64,000 nt of DNA. Origin: Kappaphycus alvarezii. Lineage: Eukaryota; Rhodophyta; Florideophyceae; Gigartinales; Solieriaceae. The DNA is taken from positions 62,001 through 126,000 of the forward strand of contig NADL03000491.1 of NCBI GenBank assembly GCA_002205965.3. Reading direction: 5' to 3'. Both the position numbers and the translations under genes were made by a program. Positions 50,340 to 62,059 of the stretch are shown in pieces (the stretch's first letter is position 1; the number at the start of each line of letters is the position of its first letter). The notes under the pieces were generated by a model. It was not told the DNA's origin, did not search any database, and saw only the letters and a program-made list of their open reading frames with translations.

Positions 50340-50490
50340 AGTGATACTGTACAGTACTGCTCCATACAGCAATTACTGTTCAACTGGTCAAGTGCAGCCC
50401 AGTACAGTACTGTACCCGTTTCAAGTAACAGGGGGGGGAATCTCGGTGTTTAAAAACATGAACCATACATGTAACTGTACTGTACAGCAC
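50340..50490. repeat. GTACTGTAC palindrome cluster upstream of TsaD
   Basis: ATACTGTACAGTACTG at about 50345, CCAGTACAGTACTGTACCC at about 50399 and AACTGTACTGTACAGCACTG at about 50472. It lies 350-500 bp upstream of the TsaD start, on the 3' side of the LINE. Confidence 0.85.
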
Positions 50491-50694
50491 TGTTGTAACA
50501 TCTTTTGGTTCAAACTGTGTCCCTGCGGCACACTGACGAGTCCGACTATTCGGCTAAGATCTATCCAGATGTCACACGTCGACCACGTGTGCTGGTGTGC
50601 GAGATAGGATGTACATCGCTATGGACGACTACGTGCCACTACAGGGTGCTGGTAGATGCGCTGAAGAATAGCAACGTCGGGAGGTATTGGCGAG

Positions 50695-53600
50695 CTATAC
50701 AAGAGATACTGTAAATTCGTCCAGCAGTTGGGTGGTATCGGGAGCGGATGCACCCAGAGAGTCGAAGGCTATACGGCGGAAACCGAAACCAGGGTCGCGG
50801 TCTAGGCCGTCTGAGGGGGGAGTCAAGCGACGTGTGAGCTTGCGTTCCAGGTCCCTCAGCTCATCCCGCTGGTTGAGGCCGGCGGCTCCACCAACAGCTT
50901 TGGTGGCCTTTGGTGTGGTGGTAGCCTTGATCGGCGAGACTATCGTGATATCAGAGGCGGTGGGGCGGGGCGGGTCAGTGGCGGGAAGGGTCATGTGGTG
51001 GACCAGTATGTCCGCGGGTCTGTATCCGGGGCGAGGAGTGGGACCTCGAACTGACAGTCCAGTCGATGACTTGGCATGCCAGGGCGCTGCGTAGAGAATT
51101 ATGGCGGTGGATGCGCCCGAAGCCAGACGTGCAAAGGTCGACGGCATGGTCGCCGAGGTCGTCGACCATCCCTTGGGTGCAGTTTTGGCACTTGAGCGTT
51201 AACGAGCCCGAGTAAACCGCGAGTCCCAGGTGTTGGCAGAGCATGACGGCCCAGTGGGCTTTGGAGACCGCTGTGGCCGTGGACGGGTGGGCAGCGAGGA
51301 AAACGGCTGCGGGGGTTCCCCGGAAGGCAAGACTGCGGATGCAACGCCTGATGTCGTGGGCGCTGTGGTTAGTCGGGTTGGAGTCGGCCGCCCAAGCGTC
51401 GTCGCACCAGTGCACCCTAGCCTTGGCTGCTTGCTGCACCCTTCAAGCAGGGTTTGAGTTTTGATAGGTGAAGCAGCAAGACGTTCAGGGTTGAAGGGCC
51501 GAGGCCGAGCTGGGGCGAGTGGCCGGGGACGTCGGTCAGGAATGTTGCTAGTGACGACTGGGCCTGTGCGACAAGAAAGGACCGATCCCCGCAGAAGCGG
51601 ATCCGGAGTAGACCAAAGCAGCGAAAGACCATGTAACACGCTGACCGTTCGCGGGCCAGTGCGGCGTCAATGATGCTCGCGGTGGTGGCGCCGTGGAGTA
51701 ACGGGCAGATGAATGAGAAGCCGTGGCCGCCCAGCTGAAACGGGAGGCATACTTGATTCCAGGCGGCGTCGGTGAGGGCGATCCCGTGTAGCGCCTGGGA
51801 CGAGGACTTCTGCAGAGCGTCGAAGGCATCCACGGCGGGAGTGGCGTAGCCTTAGGATCGGCGAGCTTGAAAGTATGGGTCAATAGGCAGGCGCATGCAC
51901 ATATCCTGTGCATGTGGAAGCGGGCACCGGGATCGCTGACGTTGTGGAGGAGAGCGATGGTGCAGCTAAAGGCCTCGATGTTGGCCCTCAGGAAGGCGTC
52001 TGTGAACTCCTTGTTGCCAGCAGGTGCGCTGAGCAGTTCAAGCCGTGCTCCGAGCACTGAGAGTGTGGGAACTTCGGGAGGAAGTGTATGTGGCCAGAAC
52101 ACCCGGGTCTTCCGGGTGTTCACGTAGAGGCAAACGGAGTGGCCGTCGCGGACGAGAAGGCGGAGGGCGCGGCGGAAACCGTCAAGGGTCCTCACGAGCG
52201 TCCCGTCGTCAGCATACCACTGGTTGAGAAGTATACCATTTTCCTCAGCGATTTTCCGGATTAGCGAATGTATCGTGATGGGAAACAGGAGCATGCTGGC
52301 GGGGTCGCCTTGTTGTGTGCCCCGCGCAGTCAGAATAGTAGTGCAAGCAAGGTTCAGGACCAGTAGAGGTTGCTGCGTTCGCCCGCAAATCATATTGATG
52401 AAACGGGCGAGCGTAGGGGCGTGAGGGGGGAGGAGATACAGCATTGACTGCTGATCAACACGGTTGAAGTCGCTTTGGGCATCGACGGGGATGGTCGGAG
52501 CCTCAGGCATCCCGTGGAAGCGTCGTAGCAGGGTCCGTGTGTCGTGGACTATGGCGTCCATACGGGCTTTGATACTATTAGGTGTTTGAAAGGGGTCAAG
52601 GTTTTCCCGGGAATCGTCAATTGCGGATAGGAGCAAAGTCTTTCTGACGATCCTTCGGAGAACCGAGCCGACGGCTATTGGGAGGATCTTGTCCGATTTG
52701 GGTTGGAGGGGCAAGAGTGTCGCAGCGGCGATAAGTGGGCGGACGGAGTCTGGGAGATCTCCACAGGCAATGCGATTGAAAGGCCTCGTGAGGACGCTGA
52801 GCCCAGTGACACCGGCTTCGGTGCTGACCGAGATTTTGACTAGGAGGTGAAACCATCTCGATGGCGTACGGTACTGGCCCGCTGCAGTATCGAGGGAGAT
52901 GCTTCGCGTCACCCATTTGACAGCGGTCTCCATGATGCGGGGAAGCGGGGGGAGGCTATCTTCGGGGAGGGGTTTGATGAGACGTGGAGGCAGCGGGTGC
53001 AGGTCACTTAGCTGCTGGATCGCCTGCAGGTCGTTGACGTCAGCACGCTCGCTGACGCGCGGGGCATTGTGGAAGGACCGCATGGCCTTACTGCAGCGCG
53101 CGTCGGCGCAGAGTACTTCTGCTCGGCGGGAACAGCGAGTTGCGGTTGGGAAGGAGGCTGTGGTGTCGCGGTGTCGCGTTAACCACTCATTCCGGGCTTG
53201 GCGTGCGGAGGGTGCTTCGGACCAGAGGGTGCCCCATTGGGAGCCCGTGGTGGCACGGCCGATCCGCGTACGGAGGCCCGCTGTTTGACCTTTTTGATGT
53301 CGCCATCCTTCCTCCCCACAGAGACTCCAGCGGAGCACGGCGGTAGGGAACACGTGGATGTGAAGGAATGCGCGATAGGTGGCGTATGCGGTGCGAGCGT
53401 TAGCGGCGGCCTTGACAAGCGTGATGAATAGGAGGATGAATGGTTTGAGGCAGGTGGCAGGGATATGTTGGAAGGTGTCAGCCTAACGGCATGGAGTGCG
53501 GAGAATGTCAAGGGCGGCCGGCAGGGAGTGGGGAAGTGTGACGTCCTGAGATGGTGCAGGAGGTTCCATGGTGTCGGCAATTAGTACGAAGCGCCCGCGA

Positions 53601-54890
53601 CTGGGGCGGGGGCTTCCGAGGCAGTATGGTCTGAAGTCTCGACGTCCACCATGGCCGATGGGGAGGCGATAGCGGGAGGGAGGATGGGGCCGGGGGTCGG
53701 CGATCCATGGGGCGGGGCGGGGGCGTTCGTGGTGACCAAGGTTGGCCGGCAGAGCGGGGAGGGTGGCTAGAGTCAACTTTGCGAGTGGTGCTGGCGGTGG
53801 GGACGGGTAGGTTGGGGGTAGGGGTTGAGGTGCAGCGGTTGCGACCAAGAGCGCTAGGCGCCGCCTTGGCGTAGGGCACTTTAGCGAGCTTGGTGTGGGG
53901 AGCTTGGGTGGTCTTCGTAGAGCAGTGCCTTGGTCGCAGGCATGTGCTGCACCTCGGTGGGGGTGGGGTCAGGAATCGTGTCCGGCCCAGCGAGCGCGTC
54001 TAGCGGTTCCGTGGGCAGCGGGAAGGTGCCGGATCGGACCGGTGGGTGCGAGGCGGTGTTGCTGCTGTTGGGCCCCTTGCGTGGGGGAGACTGATGAGGG
54101 TTCGGCGAAGCGGGCTTGCCGGACTTGGCGGGACGGCGCCTTATCTTGATGGCCGCTCTGATGTTTTTGGAGGCGGCGAGGAAGACGTCCGCGAGTGCCT
54201 GGCGGATGGGCAACTCAGCTGTGCGGCGGGAGGCGGCGTTGCGGGCGCTGAGCATGGCACGACCCTCCCTGTAGGCTCGGGTGGCCGCCACCGCGGTTGC
54301 GTCGATTGGCAACTCGGCGGAGGCATCAGCGGGCGGGCGGGCAGATACTTGCAGGCGGGGGTAGAAGGGAGGAGGTGCGCGAGGATGCGCCAGAAATCGC
54401 TAACGCCCGATTTCGGAATGAAAACGAACGTCTAAGGGCTTCTGCCTTGGGCGTTGGTTTTCAACTCAAATTTGGAAGGAGGACGTGGGGGGGCATCGCG
54501 ACACGTGCTGAGTTGGCGGCCTCGAGAAGCAAACGCTGAGCGCGCTCACAGTCGGTGAAGGTCAAGGTGCGTTCAGCATCGGTTGGGGAGATCGCAATGG
54601 CGACGATCTCCTTACGGCGCTCAAGGACACGGCCAGTGTGCGGGCACAGGGATTGTATCGGCGCGACAGTGGCCGCAATGCGACGGGCTGCGTGGCGGCG
54701 GGGGTCGCAACTGCGGGCGGGTGTCGGCGACGATAGCTAACGGCTCCTCGAGTATGAAGGGAGTAGCACCAGGGGCCCGCGTGATTTCAGGCAGATCGGG
54801 GGTAGGGGCGGGGACGAGGCGAGCGGACACGGGCGCTGCCGGAGAGATGGCAGACGCCGCCGCGTATGGCATGATTGGGGCTGGCAAGTC
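50695..54890 (-). mobile_element. LINE (non-LTR retrotransposon), family B, near-complete but broken
   Basis: GC-rich element read on the minus strand. The N-terminal part (about 54.9-53.4 kb) is Ala/Pro/Arg-rich and includes a CGHC motif near 54650. The reverse transcriptase follows: motif A DAQSDFNRVDQQ at about 52480, motif B GTQQGDPASMLLF at about 52310, motif C WYADDGTLV at about 52210, so all three catalytic Asp are present. After the RT come a zinc-knuckle pattern (CQNCTQGM...GDHAVDLC), FGRIHRHNSLR, YRPADILV and an ITIVSP segment. This is the restriction-like endonuclease order of R2/NeSL/CRE-type elements, not the APE type. The reading frame changes near 51.85, 51.43 and 51.1 kb and also within the N-terminal part. 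The ends are approximate; no poly(A) tail or target duplication was seen. Confidence 0.85.
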
Positions 54891-54944
54891 ATGTAGGTTG
54901 AAATTGGAACGCAGCGAAGAGGGACGTGATCAGAGGCTGATCTC

Positions 54945-55040
54945 ACAGTACAATGTACACTAGCCAGTGTACAGTACTGTACAGTACTGTACGTAATACA
55001 CTGTACCCGTGTGGGTACAATGGTGCAGTTTACAAACTGC
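54945..55040. repeat. GTACTGTAC palindrome cluster upstream of the FAD monooxygenase
   Basis: GTGTACAGTACTGTACAGTA at about 54967 runs on into CTGTACGTAATACACTGTACC, with ACAGTACAATGTACACTAG just before and GCAGTACAATAAC just after. It lies about 280 bp upstream of the ATG at 55319 and directly beside the 5' end of the LINE. Confidence 0.9.
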
Positions 55041-55318
55041 AGTACAATAACAGCAATGAACGTTGATGATCCGGACCACAGAAAAATCACTAATTGAATT
55101 CTGTGCCTTCAGCGAAGAGATCTTGTCCGTGAGTCGAATCGAGGGATCCTAAAACTTGAGCAGACCTAAGCAATTGCCCATGAAAACATGGCGCTGAGAC
55201 TCCGAAACCTCCCCATCCATAAATTCCTCTCTTGCAACGCCGACTGGTCCTCCGTGAGGACGCACATCGTCAACAACTGGCCCATGACCAGACCTGAAAC
55301 CATACCCCATCACTAAAA

Positions 55319-56794
55319 ATGCGCCTATCATTCATCCCCGCCCGAATGCCCAGCCCTCCTTCGCCGCAAACGCACCGCAAGCCCTCCATCACCTTCCACG
55401 CCTCCCGCCCAGTATGCAGCGCCCTTTCCTCCAAAACGCCTAAACCGAAAACCATAGGGATTGCCGGCGCCGGGCTAGCAGGTCTAGCCACTGCGCTTGC
55501 ATTGGTACGAACTCCGGGCACCGGTGTGGAGCATGTCACGATGTTCGAGCCACGCGCGGCGCTGGACATGGGTCTGGGCGGTCCGTTGAATATTAACGGC
55601 GGCGCGGCTGTCTTGGTCAAGTGTTATGGCCTTGACCTTTGGCGGTATGCGCGCCGCATGGATTTTGTCGTGGCAAGGGAGACTGGTGGGGATGTGCTCT
55701 TTGAGGTTGAGGTGGGAAAGTTCCTGAGAATGAACCGACGCGCTGGGGAATTTCTTGGGGATGGCGACCAGCACCTCTGCATGACGATCATGCGTGACCA
55801 GTTGCAGCAGTTGCTCTTCCACGAGGTGCAGGTGGACCAGGTTACAATTTGCAGAGGGCCCGGTTATAAGGTTACAGATGTAGTTCACAGGTACGGTCGA
55901 CCGCGCTTTGTGCTGGCAAGTGGGGATGAAACACAGTCATTTGACCTTGTTATCGGTGCCGACGGTATCCGTTCCACGGTCAGAGCATATGTCGCCGGCG
56001 AAACAACACCACCCAGATATAGTGGGCTTCGTGTCCAGTGGGCCATCAACCCAAACGGAACCTCCGAGTTGGCCAGAAACACTGTGGAGCAATGGTTTGG
56101 AGACGGCGGCTACGCCTTGAGATATGCAGCGGGTCCCGATAATTCGGACACAGAGGCCTTGGCACTGACATTTCGCGATGATCGACGAGTTGCACAGAAC
56201 GAGTCTTACAAAGATGAAGCTGGGGTACGAGAAGATTTCAGAGTCAGAATGGAGCAATGTGGCATGCCTACTGCCCTCAGGGACACGTTTGCAAATGCCA
56301 CAAAGTTTATTGAAACAGGGGTTTACTATCACACCAAACTTCCGTCGTGGTTTTCAGGAGGATCTTGCGTCCTTGTCGGAGATGCAGGTAAGTTTTTCGC
56401 CCTTCCGTTTGATTCATAGTGGAAACAGGATACGGACCACATAACTAACAATCTCCCACACACGGAATCAAACGTATTAGCTCACGCAATGCCCCCGTTT
56501 CTTGGCCAAGGCGCCAATCAGGCAATCCAGGATGCCAGGGCCTTAGCAGTGGCCCTATCCAGAATCGGCATAGATTCGGACGGACTAGGGCAGGCACTAC
56601 ATCGGTATCAGAGCATTCGCAAACGTCCCGTTGAAGCTATAATGGAGAGTTCTCGACTGATCGGAAACCTCGAAACCCAGCAGGGTCCCCTTGGTAAAAC
56701 TCTGCGCAACAATCTCTTTCGCATCGCCGGGCTCACTGGAGCTGCAGGTAATGCTTTCATTCAAGCGGCCACCCCTCGCGTTGATATGGGTTAA
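55319..56794 (+). CDS. FAD-dependent monooxygenase, zeaxanthin-epoxidase-like, one intron
   Basis: Flavin aromatic-ring/epoxidase-type monooxygenase. Two exons (55319-56387 and 56481-56794) give 460 residues. Residues 1-45 (MRLSFIPARMPSPPSPQ...) look like a plastid transit peptide. The FAD-binding GxGxxG is in IGIAGAGLAGLATALALV (about 43-60), the DG motif in VIGADGIRSTVRAY (about 218-231), and the GD motif in VLVGDAAHAMPPFLGQG, which is restored only when the intron is removed. QAIQDARALAVALSRIG follows. Plant zeaxanthin epoxidase is longer and carries an FHA domain, absent here. Related candidates are salicylate-hydroxylase or kynurenine-monooxygenase types, so the substrate is not settled. 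The gene converges with UGGT, with 142 bp between the stops. Confidence 0.85.
56388..56480 (+). other. spliceosomal intron in the FAD monooxygenase gene
   Basis: 93 bp, from GTAAGT to TTAG. A CTAAC branch-type motif at 56445-56449 lies about 32 nt before the 3' end. Splicing joins GAT GCA G to CT CAC GCA and rebuilds the conserved GDAAHAMPP motif, which is strong support. Without splicing the frame ends in a stop within the intron. Confidence 0.93.
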
Positions 56795-56936
56795 ATGTAC
56801 AGTATAACATTTCCAGACGTCGGCAATCCTATTGCTAGCTGTTTATCCAACAGAGTCAGCAATCTTGAGGGAAGATATTGCGGGGGTGATTGCTGCCCTC
56901 ATGATTTCATGTAGATTTCTCGCTGCGAGCGTGATG

Positions 56937-59900
56937 CTACAGCTCTATCTTTACGGACTCATCATCTGTCAACGGGGCTTCACATTTGTCTTTCAAGTGA
57001 CATATCGTACTGCCACTGTTGTTCGTGCCTTCTTGCTGCCTCGTAGGTTGACTATGTGCAATTTCTCTGTAAATTTCCTCCGTCATCTCTGAGGCAAAGT
57101 CATCGTATTCAACCCATTCACTTATTATTCGTTGGCGCTTTTCAGTTTCGGTTCTTTGGTGAGCGGATTGTTGCAAAGATCAATGGCCTTTGCTGTCTTT
57201 TTGCTTTCATCATCGCACCATGTCTCACACCACAACCAATCTGCGGGGAGATCAAAGATAGGAACCACTTGACTAGTACCTAGTGAACTTACAGAGGCGT
57301 AGTTGGGTAAGTCCTGGTCCAAGTTGGCAAGAGAATTGGGGTCAGCACTCAGGCTCTGGTATATCATGCGCAATGTATCCCCCGCCGCAGTTTCTCGGAA
57401 GCGGTTAAGATCGACAACGTAGAGGGCCGAAATTCTGTATTTAGCCCCACGCAATGTTTCTTGCCAGAATCCCGTCTCCCAAAAGCGAAAGGGCTCCAAT
57501 TCCTTTCTAGAGTCACAAAATGGAACATAACCGTAAGGTGCACCCTCCAAGTCAATATCCATTAATTCTGCCAGATCTCCACGGATTACTTGGTCAGAGT
57601 CCACAAAAATAATTCTCCCAACATCAAGGGGAAACAACACGTCTAAAAACAAGATCTTGTAAGCCCAGATAATGCGTTGCTTTTCAGTCTGTGCTCGTAG
57701 CCATATCGGCCATTTGTACGTAACCAACCCGATTTCACAACCCAGTCTCTTCGCAAGAGAAGGAAGCATCTTCTTGAACGATGGTGAAAGGTAGTTCTCA
57801 AGCAACCAGAATTTGACAGGTCTGCTTGCATGCTTGGTTGCGCTTATCATCATAATCTTCATAAACCTTTCGTAGAGGTGACCAGTGGCTACTGTAAAGA
57901 CATTTATTCGCTCCGTATTCGATTCCGAATCGCTCGACTCCAACTTGGACCTCCACTCTTTCCCTTTGTACAGGGATTTCAGCATTAATCCTATGCGTCC
58001 ACCCATCGACGCAGGTGATGGAGTGTGTAATGCGCTTGAGGGGTCCAAGACGGATTTGTCCTCCATTCCTTGCTTTCGCTGGACACGCAGAAGTATACCA
58101 CGAGCGCCGCTCAAGGATTCCACAAGAATTGGAACCCTTCCAAAATCATCAGCCTTGTATACGGTCTTGATCAATCCTGAGTACATCTCCATTGCTTTCA
58201 AGGAAAATACTGTGGAGCTTGGACCATATGCTAGTCTAAGAAGCCACCGCCCCGGACGAGGAACTCTGAGTTGAAAGTAACCCAAGTTTGCCATCACAAG
58301 GGTATCTGTGGAAACACCGGCATCGTTCTCCAGTACAAGTTTCAACCCTCGTGGCGGGTCCTCTTTCTCATCAATACATGAACCCTCCACGATCAGATCC
58401 TTGAGCTGGTACTCTGCATGGAACGTGTGAACATTGTCTGGAAGGCTTGTCAAAACAATGTTATCCATGTCATAATTTGTTGCATGGGATGCTACAAACC
58501 ATGTCCTTGGAGGCTCAACTGAAACGGTGATGACCTTTTGATGTGGGAGTCGAGAGAAAGTAGCCAATGGTGGGATTCTTGTGTTAGAGCCTTCACTAAA
58601 GCTTGCGTGCGGACTGACTAGAAACTTTGAAAATTCCGACGGCGCTTTGATGCGCTCGCTGATTTGCGCGGCCTCCGGGATGAAGAGCACTTCCATCGCG
58701 AATTGGTCAGAACTGTATGCATCGATAAGGGCCGACAACATTGCACACGAAACAAATGCGTTTTCCCCAAACGGATTAACCACAGCAGAAATGCTCAGTA
58801 CGACTGCTTGCCCGTTTGTACATCCTTTTTGAAGGTCAAAGACGAGACATTGCTGACAGCAATGGCCTTACGCAATTCTGCTATGCTTAGCTGCGGCTCT
58901 CTTGAGGATCTTAACGTCTTGTCAGACGCGCATGCGCTCCTTACATCTGCTCCCAGAGTCGTATCAATGAGGAAGGCATCATCAGATAAATTGGAGGATG
59001 ATGAGATCCGCTCCATCTCTGTAGCTACTTCAACCTTTAGATCGTCAACTGTTTTGATGCCCGAGGCAACCACTACCTTTCCGTTAATTGCAATAAACAC
59101 TTCTTCGTCAGTGTTACCCCCTGGTGAATGCTCCATCACTGCACTGTGGATAGCTGAATCAGCTTCTAAGAATGCAAAACGCGCCCTTGTTTGAATGGCA
59201 AAACTAGATGATGCCAATTCCCGTACCAGGGAAGCAATCCTTTGAAACCTCTCATCTTGGCGATTGGCACCAATCACCCACACAGTAATTTTGCTCCCGC
59301 CAAAGAGCTCTTTGTCGGAGTCTTTTCAAAGAGCTCTTTGTCGGAGTCTTTTTTCAGGTAATCTATGTGTCGTAGCTTTTCGCGGAGTGCAAATATCACA
59401 GATCCTGGGACTCGTCCCTCGTCATCATCAGTTTTGAAACGAGAAAGTCGTGTGTCCCCTCTTTTCATTTCCTGACTCAGCCCACCGACAACGATGAGCC
59501 TTGAGTCTTGCGTAACCCACTGTTCAAAATCATCCCCTCCTTCATCAGATGCACTTCTCGATTCTGAACTCAGAAACGTGGCAATGCGACTTTGTTCGGC
59601 CAAGGCAACGGTGATGACGTCTGATGATATATCCTTCAAAACCACCCCATTCAAAATCCCAAGCAACGAAAATTGCTGGGTACTTGTAACATCATCATGC
59701 TCACCCATGCCATCGGTTCTTTCAGAAAATAATTCCGCCTCTCTGGCAAAAGCCGTTGCTTCGTGCAACGTTTGCTTGATATTTTCGTCACGATCCAAAA
59801 CATCTGCCGCTGACTGGTACTCACCACCTAGTTTACCTGCCATTTGCTGAAATGCAACCTCAACAATTTGCTCCGTCAGCGGTACCTGCTGGAAACCACC

Positions 59901-61797
59901 ACCAATGTAGTGTGTAACTTGCTGAATCATCTGCAAAAAGAGAGCAGATGTTTTCCGTCCTTTTAAACGGAGGAAGTAATGAAATCCAGCTGCAATGAGA
60001 GATGATACTCTCCCATTCGGTACCATGACAAGCCCAATACGAATTGGTAAGTTGCTGCGGACAATAGTCGTGGGAATCCCGGTGTACACAAATTGCTGAG
60101 GATCTCCAGCATCGAGGGCCACTACGAGCGACAGGTGGTGGGCCTTCACTCTGGCAAGTTTTAGATGCTCGGTCCCCGGTGCCGCACCTTTCCTTTCTTG
60201 AGAGTTTATGAGGTTCTGAAAGCGCGCAATGTCTTCCTGATTGTGGGCATCTAGGCTCGGCCAATCTTTGTACCTACTGTCGTTGTGAAGGTCGTTGAAC
60301 CAAACAAGAGAAGAATTCAGTCTTCCCCCCAGATTCAGATCAACACGTAACCTATTTTTTGTTCCATCGCCATCTTCTGGAGTTACTGCTACTTGCTCTG
60401 CACCTTCTTCCCCCAGTACAACCTGTCGGTTCAACTCGGTAATTGTCGAAAATGACAAACATTGAAATATTTCCTCCATCCCCGGGATGGAAGATGTTAG
60501 ATCGACAGGATACCCATTGATGAACAAATGATCCCCCGCGACGACTTCTCGAAACTTCCGAACACTCCTTACCGTTCCTTTGATGTCATTGCTTTCTGCC
60601 TCATCAAATTCAGTGAACCGCTTGGATCTGACAACTGCAGGGGTATCTTCAGCAAAGGACCTCGCCAATTCCAATGCTTTCTCCAGGCTGTCACCAGAAT
60701 TCCTCTTGATAAATTGAAGAGCTTTGAAGCCTTTGTAAGCTCGCTCCTCGTCCTTCACATCTTTGTCCTTGGCAGTGTCCACCTCAGCCCACTCGATATC
60801 GCCGTTTGCGTCTTCAACGGCCGTCTGTTGACAATTTTGGTCCCCGAACGCACAATCTTGGAAAAGCATGGTTGAAAACACTCGATCGTCAACAACCTTG
60901 AACTCAGTACTCCTCAAAGCCGCCTTGATGATGAAGCCCTGCAATCCAGGTCCTCTTGCCTCCCCCTCGGAATCTCCCATAGCTGGGCTCCAAAACCGCA
61001 GCAAGTATTGGGTAGAACAATCTCCCGCGCTAATCTTGTCCGAAACTTTGTCAAGCCAGTCAGGGAACTTTGCAGAAAGAATATCCGCGAACAACATGAC
61101 CTGATCCTGACGTTCTACACGTGGACACCCTGCAGTCAAGTCAATCTCCCGAGGCAGCTGCAGTGCGACAGGAAGCAGCCCTTTGTCAGTGCTATTCCAT
61201 TCCATATTTGGACAACCTTTGCAGCCATCAATGTGTTCGGAGTCAGTAAGGAGGGCGGCAGTATTGAGAGCATAATCGATGCGAACGGCAAACACGTGAT
61301 GATGGCGAATGGATGAATCAAAGGCAAGTAGGACCTCATTCGCAACCGAATGGTGAAATTGAACATGTGGGGAATACTGACGGGCATGAAGTACCCAGGC
61401 GAATGTTGCTCTGACCAGCTCGTGAGATGCATGTTTCTCCAAGGCATCGAGAAGCAGCTGATGTTCAAGACGATGTGAAATGGAGGCCTCGTTGGACAGG
61501 TGCGGTTTAGCAAGGGCAGTCAAAGATTGCAAAAAGGGAAGCACCCGGCGATTTCCCATTACCTGTGCGAGGGATGATGGTGTTAGCAAATTAACACATT
61601 CAAGAATTTACACGCGAGGAGTGTACGGATCGGCGAGGACTTACCTGAGCAACCCATGCCGTTGCTTCGGAGGAAATCGGGGTGTGAGGCCATGATGCGT
61701 GCAGACCAATGCTCACCGATCGAGATGTAGCAGGTGCGGAAAAAAACAAGAGGGCCTGGAGAAAGTGAAGGAAAATGAATAGAAGTTGAAGTTTCAT
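56937..61797 (-). CDS. UGGT: UDP-glucose:glycoprotein glucosyltransferase (UGGT)
   Basis: ER folding sensor that re-glucosylates misfolded N-glycoproteins so that calnexin/calreticulin can rebind them. Exon 1 (61797-61645) encodes MKLQLLFIFLHFLQALLFF, a clear signal peptide. An 82-bp intron follows, then about 1,200 residues of thioredoxin-like sensor domains. The C-terminal GT24 catalytic domain runs from about residue 1,260, with INVFTVATGHLYERFMKIM, the DxD motif in FVDSDQVIRGDL (about 1,365), APYGYVPFCDSR, ISALYVVDLNRFR, LANLDQDLPNYAS, LWCETWCDDESKK and NNPLTKEPK. Total length would be about 1,584 residues (human UGGT1 about 1,555), ending in KIEL, a KDEL-like ER retrieval signal. The sequence as given breaks at one exact 26-bp duplication (59301-59352) and at two single missing bases in plus-strand T-runs (58826-58830 and 57139-57142). 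Without the last repair the protein would end at 57125 and lack the retrieval signal. Confidence 0.93.
59301..59352 (-). repeat. exact 26-bp tandem duplication inside UGGT
   Basis: Two identical 26-mers, 59301-59326 and 59327-59352, each starting CAAAGAGCTCTTTG. With one copy the reading runs KELFGGSKITVWVIGA. With two, the frame shifts and stops within about 20 codons. Confidence 0.9.
61563..61644 (-). other. spliceosomal intron after the UGGT signal peptide exon
   Basis: 82 bp on the minus strand. The donor is CAG/GTAAGT at 61644, the acceptor GCACAG at 61563, and a CTAAC motif at 61586-61582 lies about 20 nt before the acceptor. It joins WVAQ to VMGNRRVLPF in frame and supplies the signal peptide that the downstream frame lacks. 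Confidence 0.9.
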
Positions 61798-62059
61798 TTG
61801 ATGCACAGAACCCGATTCTTCTCGTAAAAGAAAGTTGCCGGGACGCAAAATTTCATGCGGATCAGATGACGGGAGCGCAGTATGGAAGGATGTCAAGATG
61901 AACAGCGGTAGAGTATCCTCCCCGCCGGACAATGAATGAGCCGCAGCCGTAACGGTACGGTAGTTTCATGAAGTGTATGCCTGCTGGCTGAATGGCGAGG
62001 TTGATTTCTTCGCGGGTGTCATGGAAGCGCTCATTGGATAAACTTCAGTCATCAACAGC

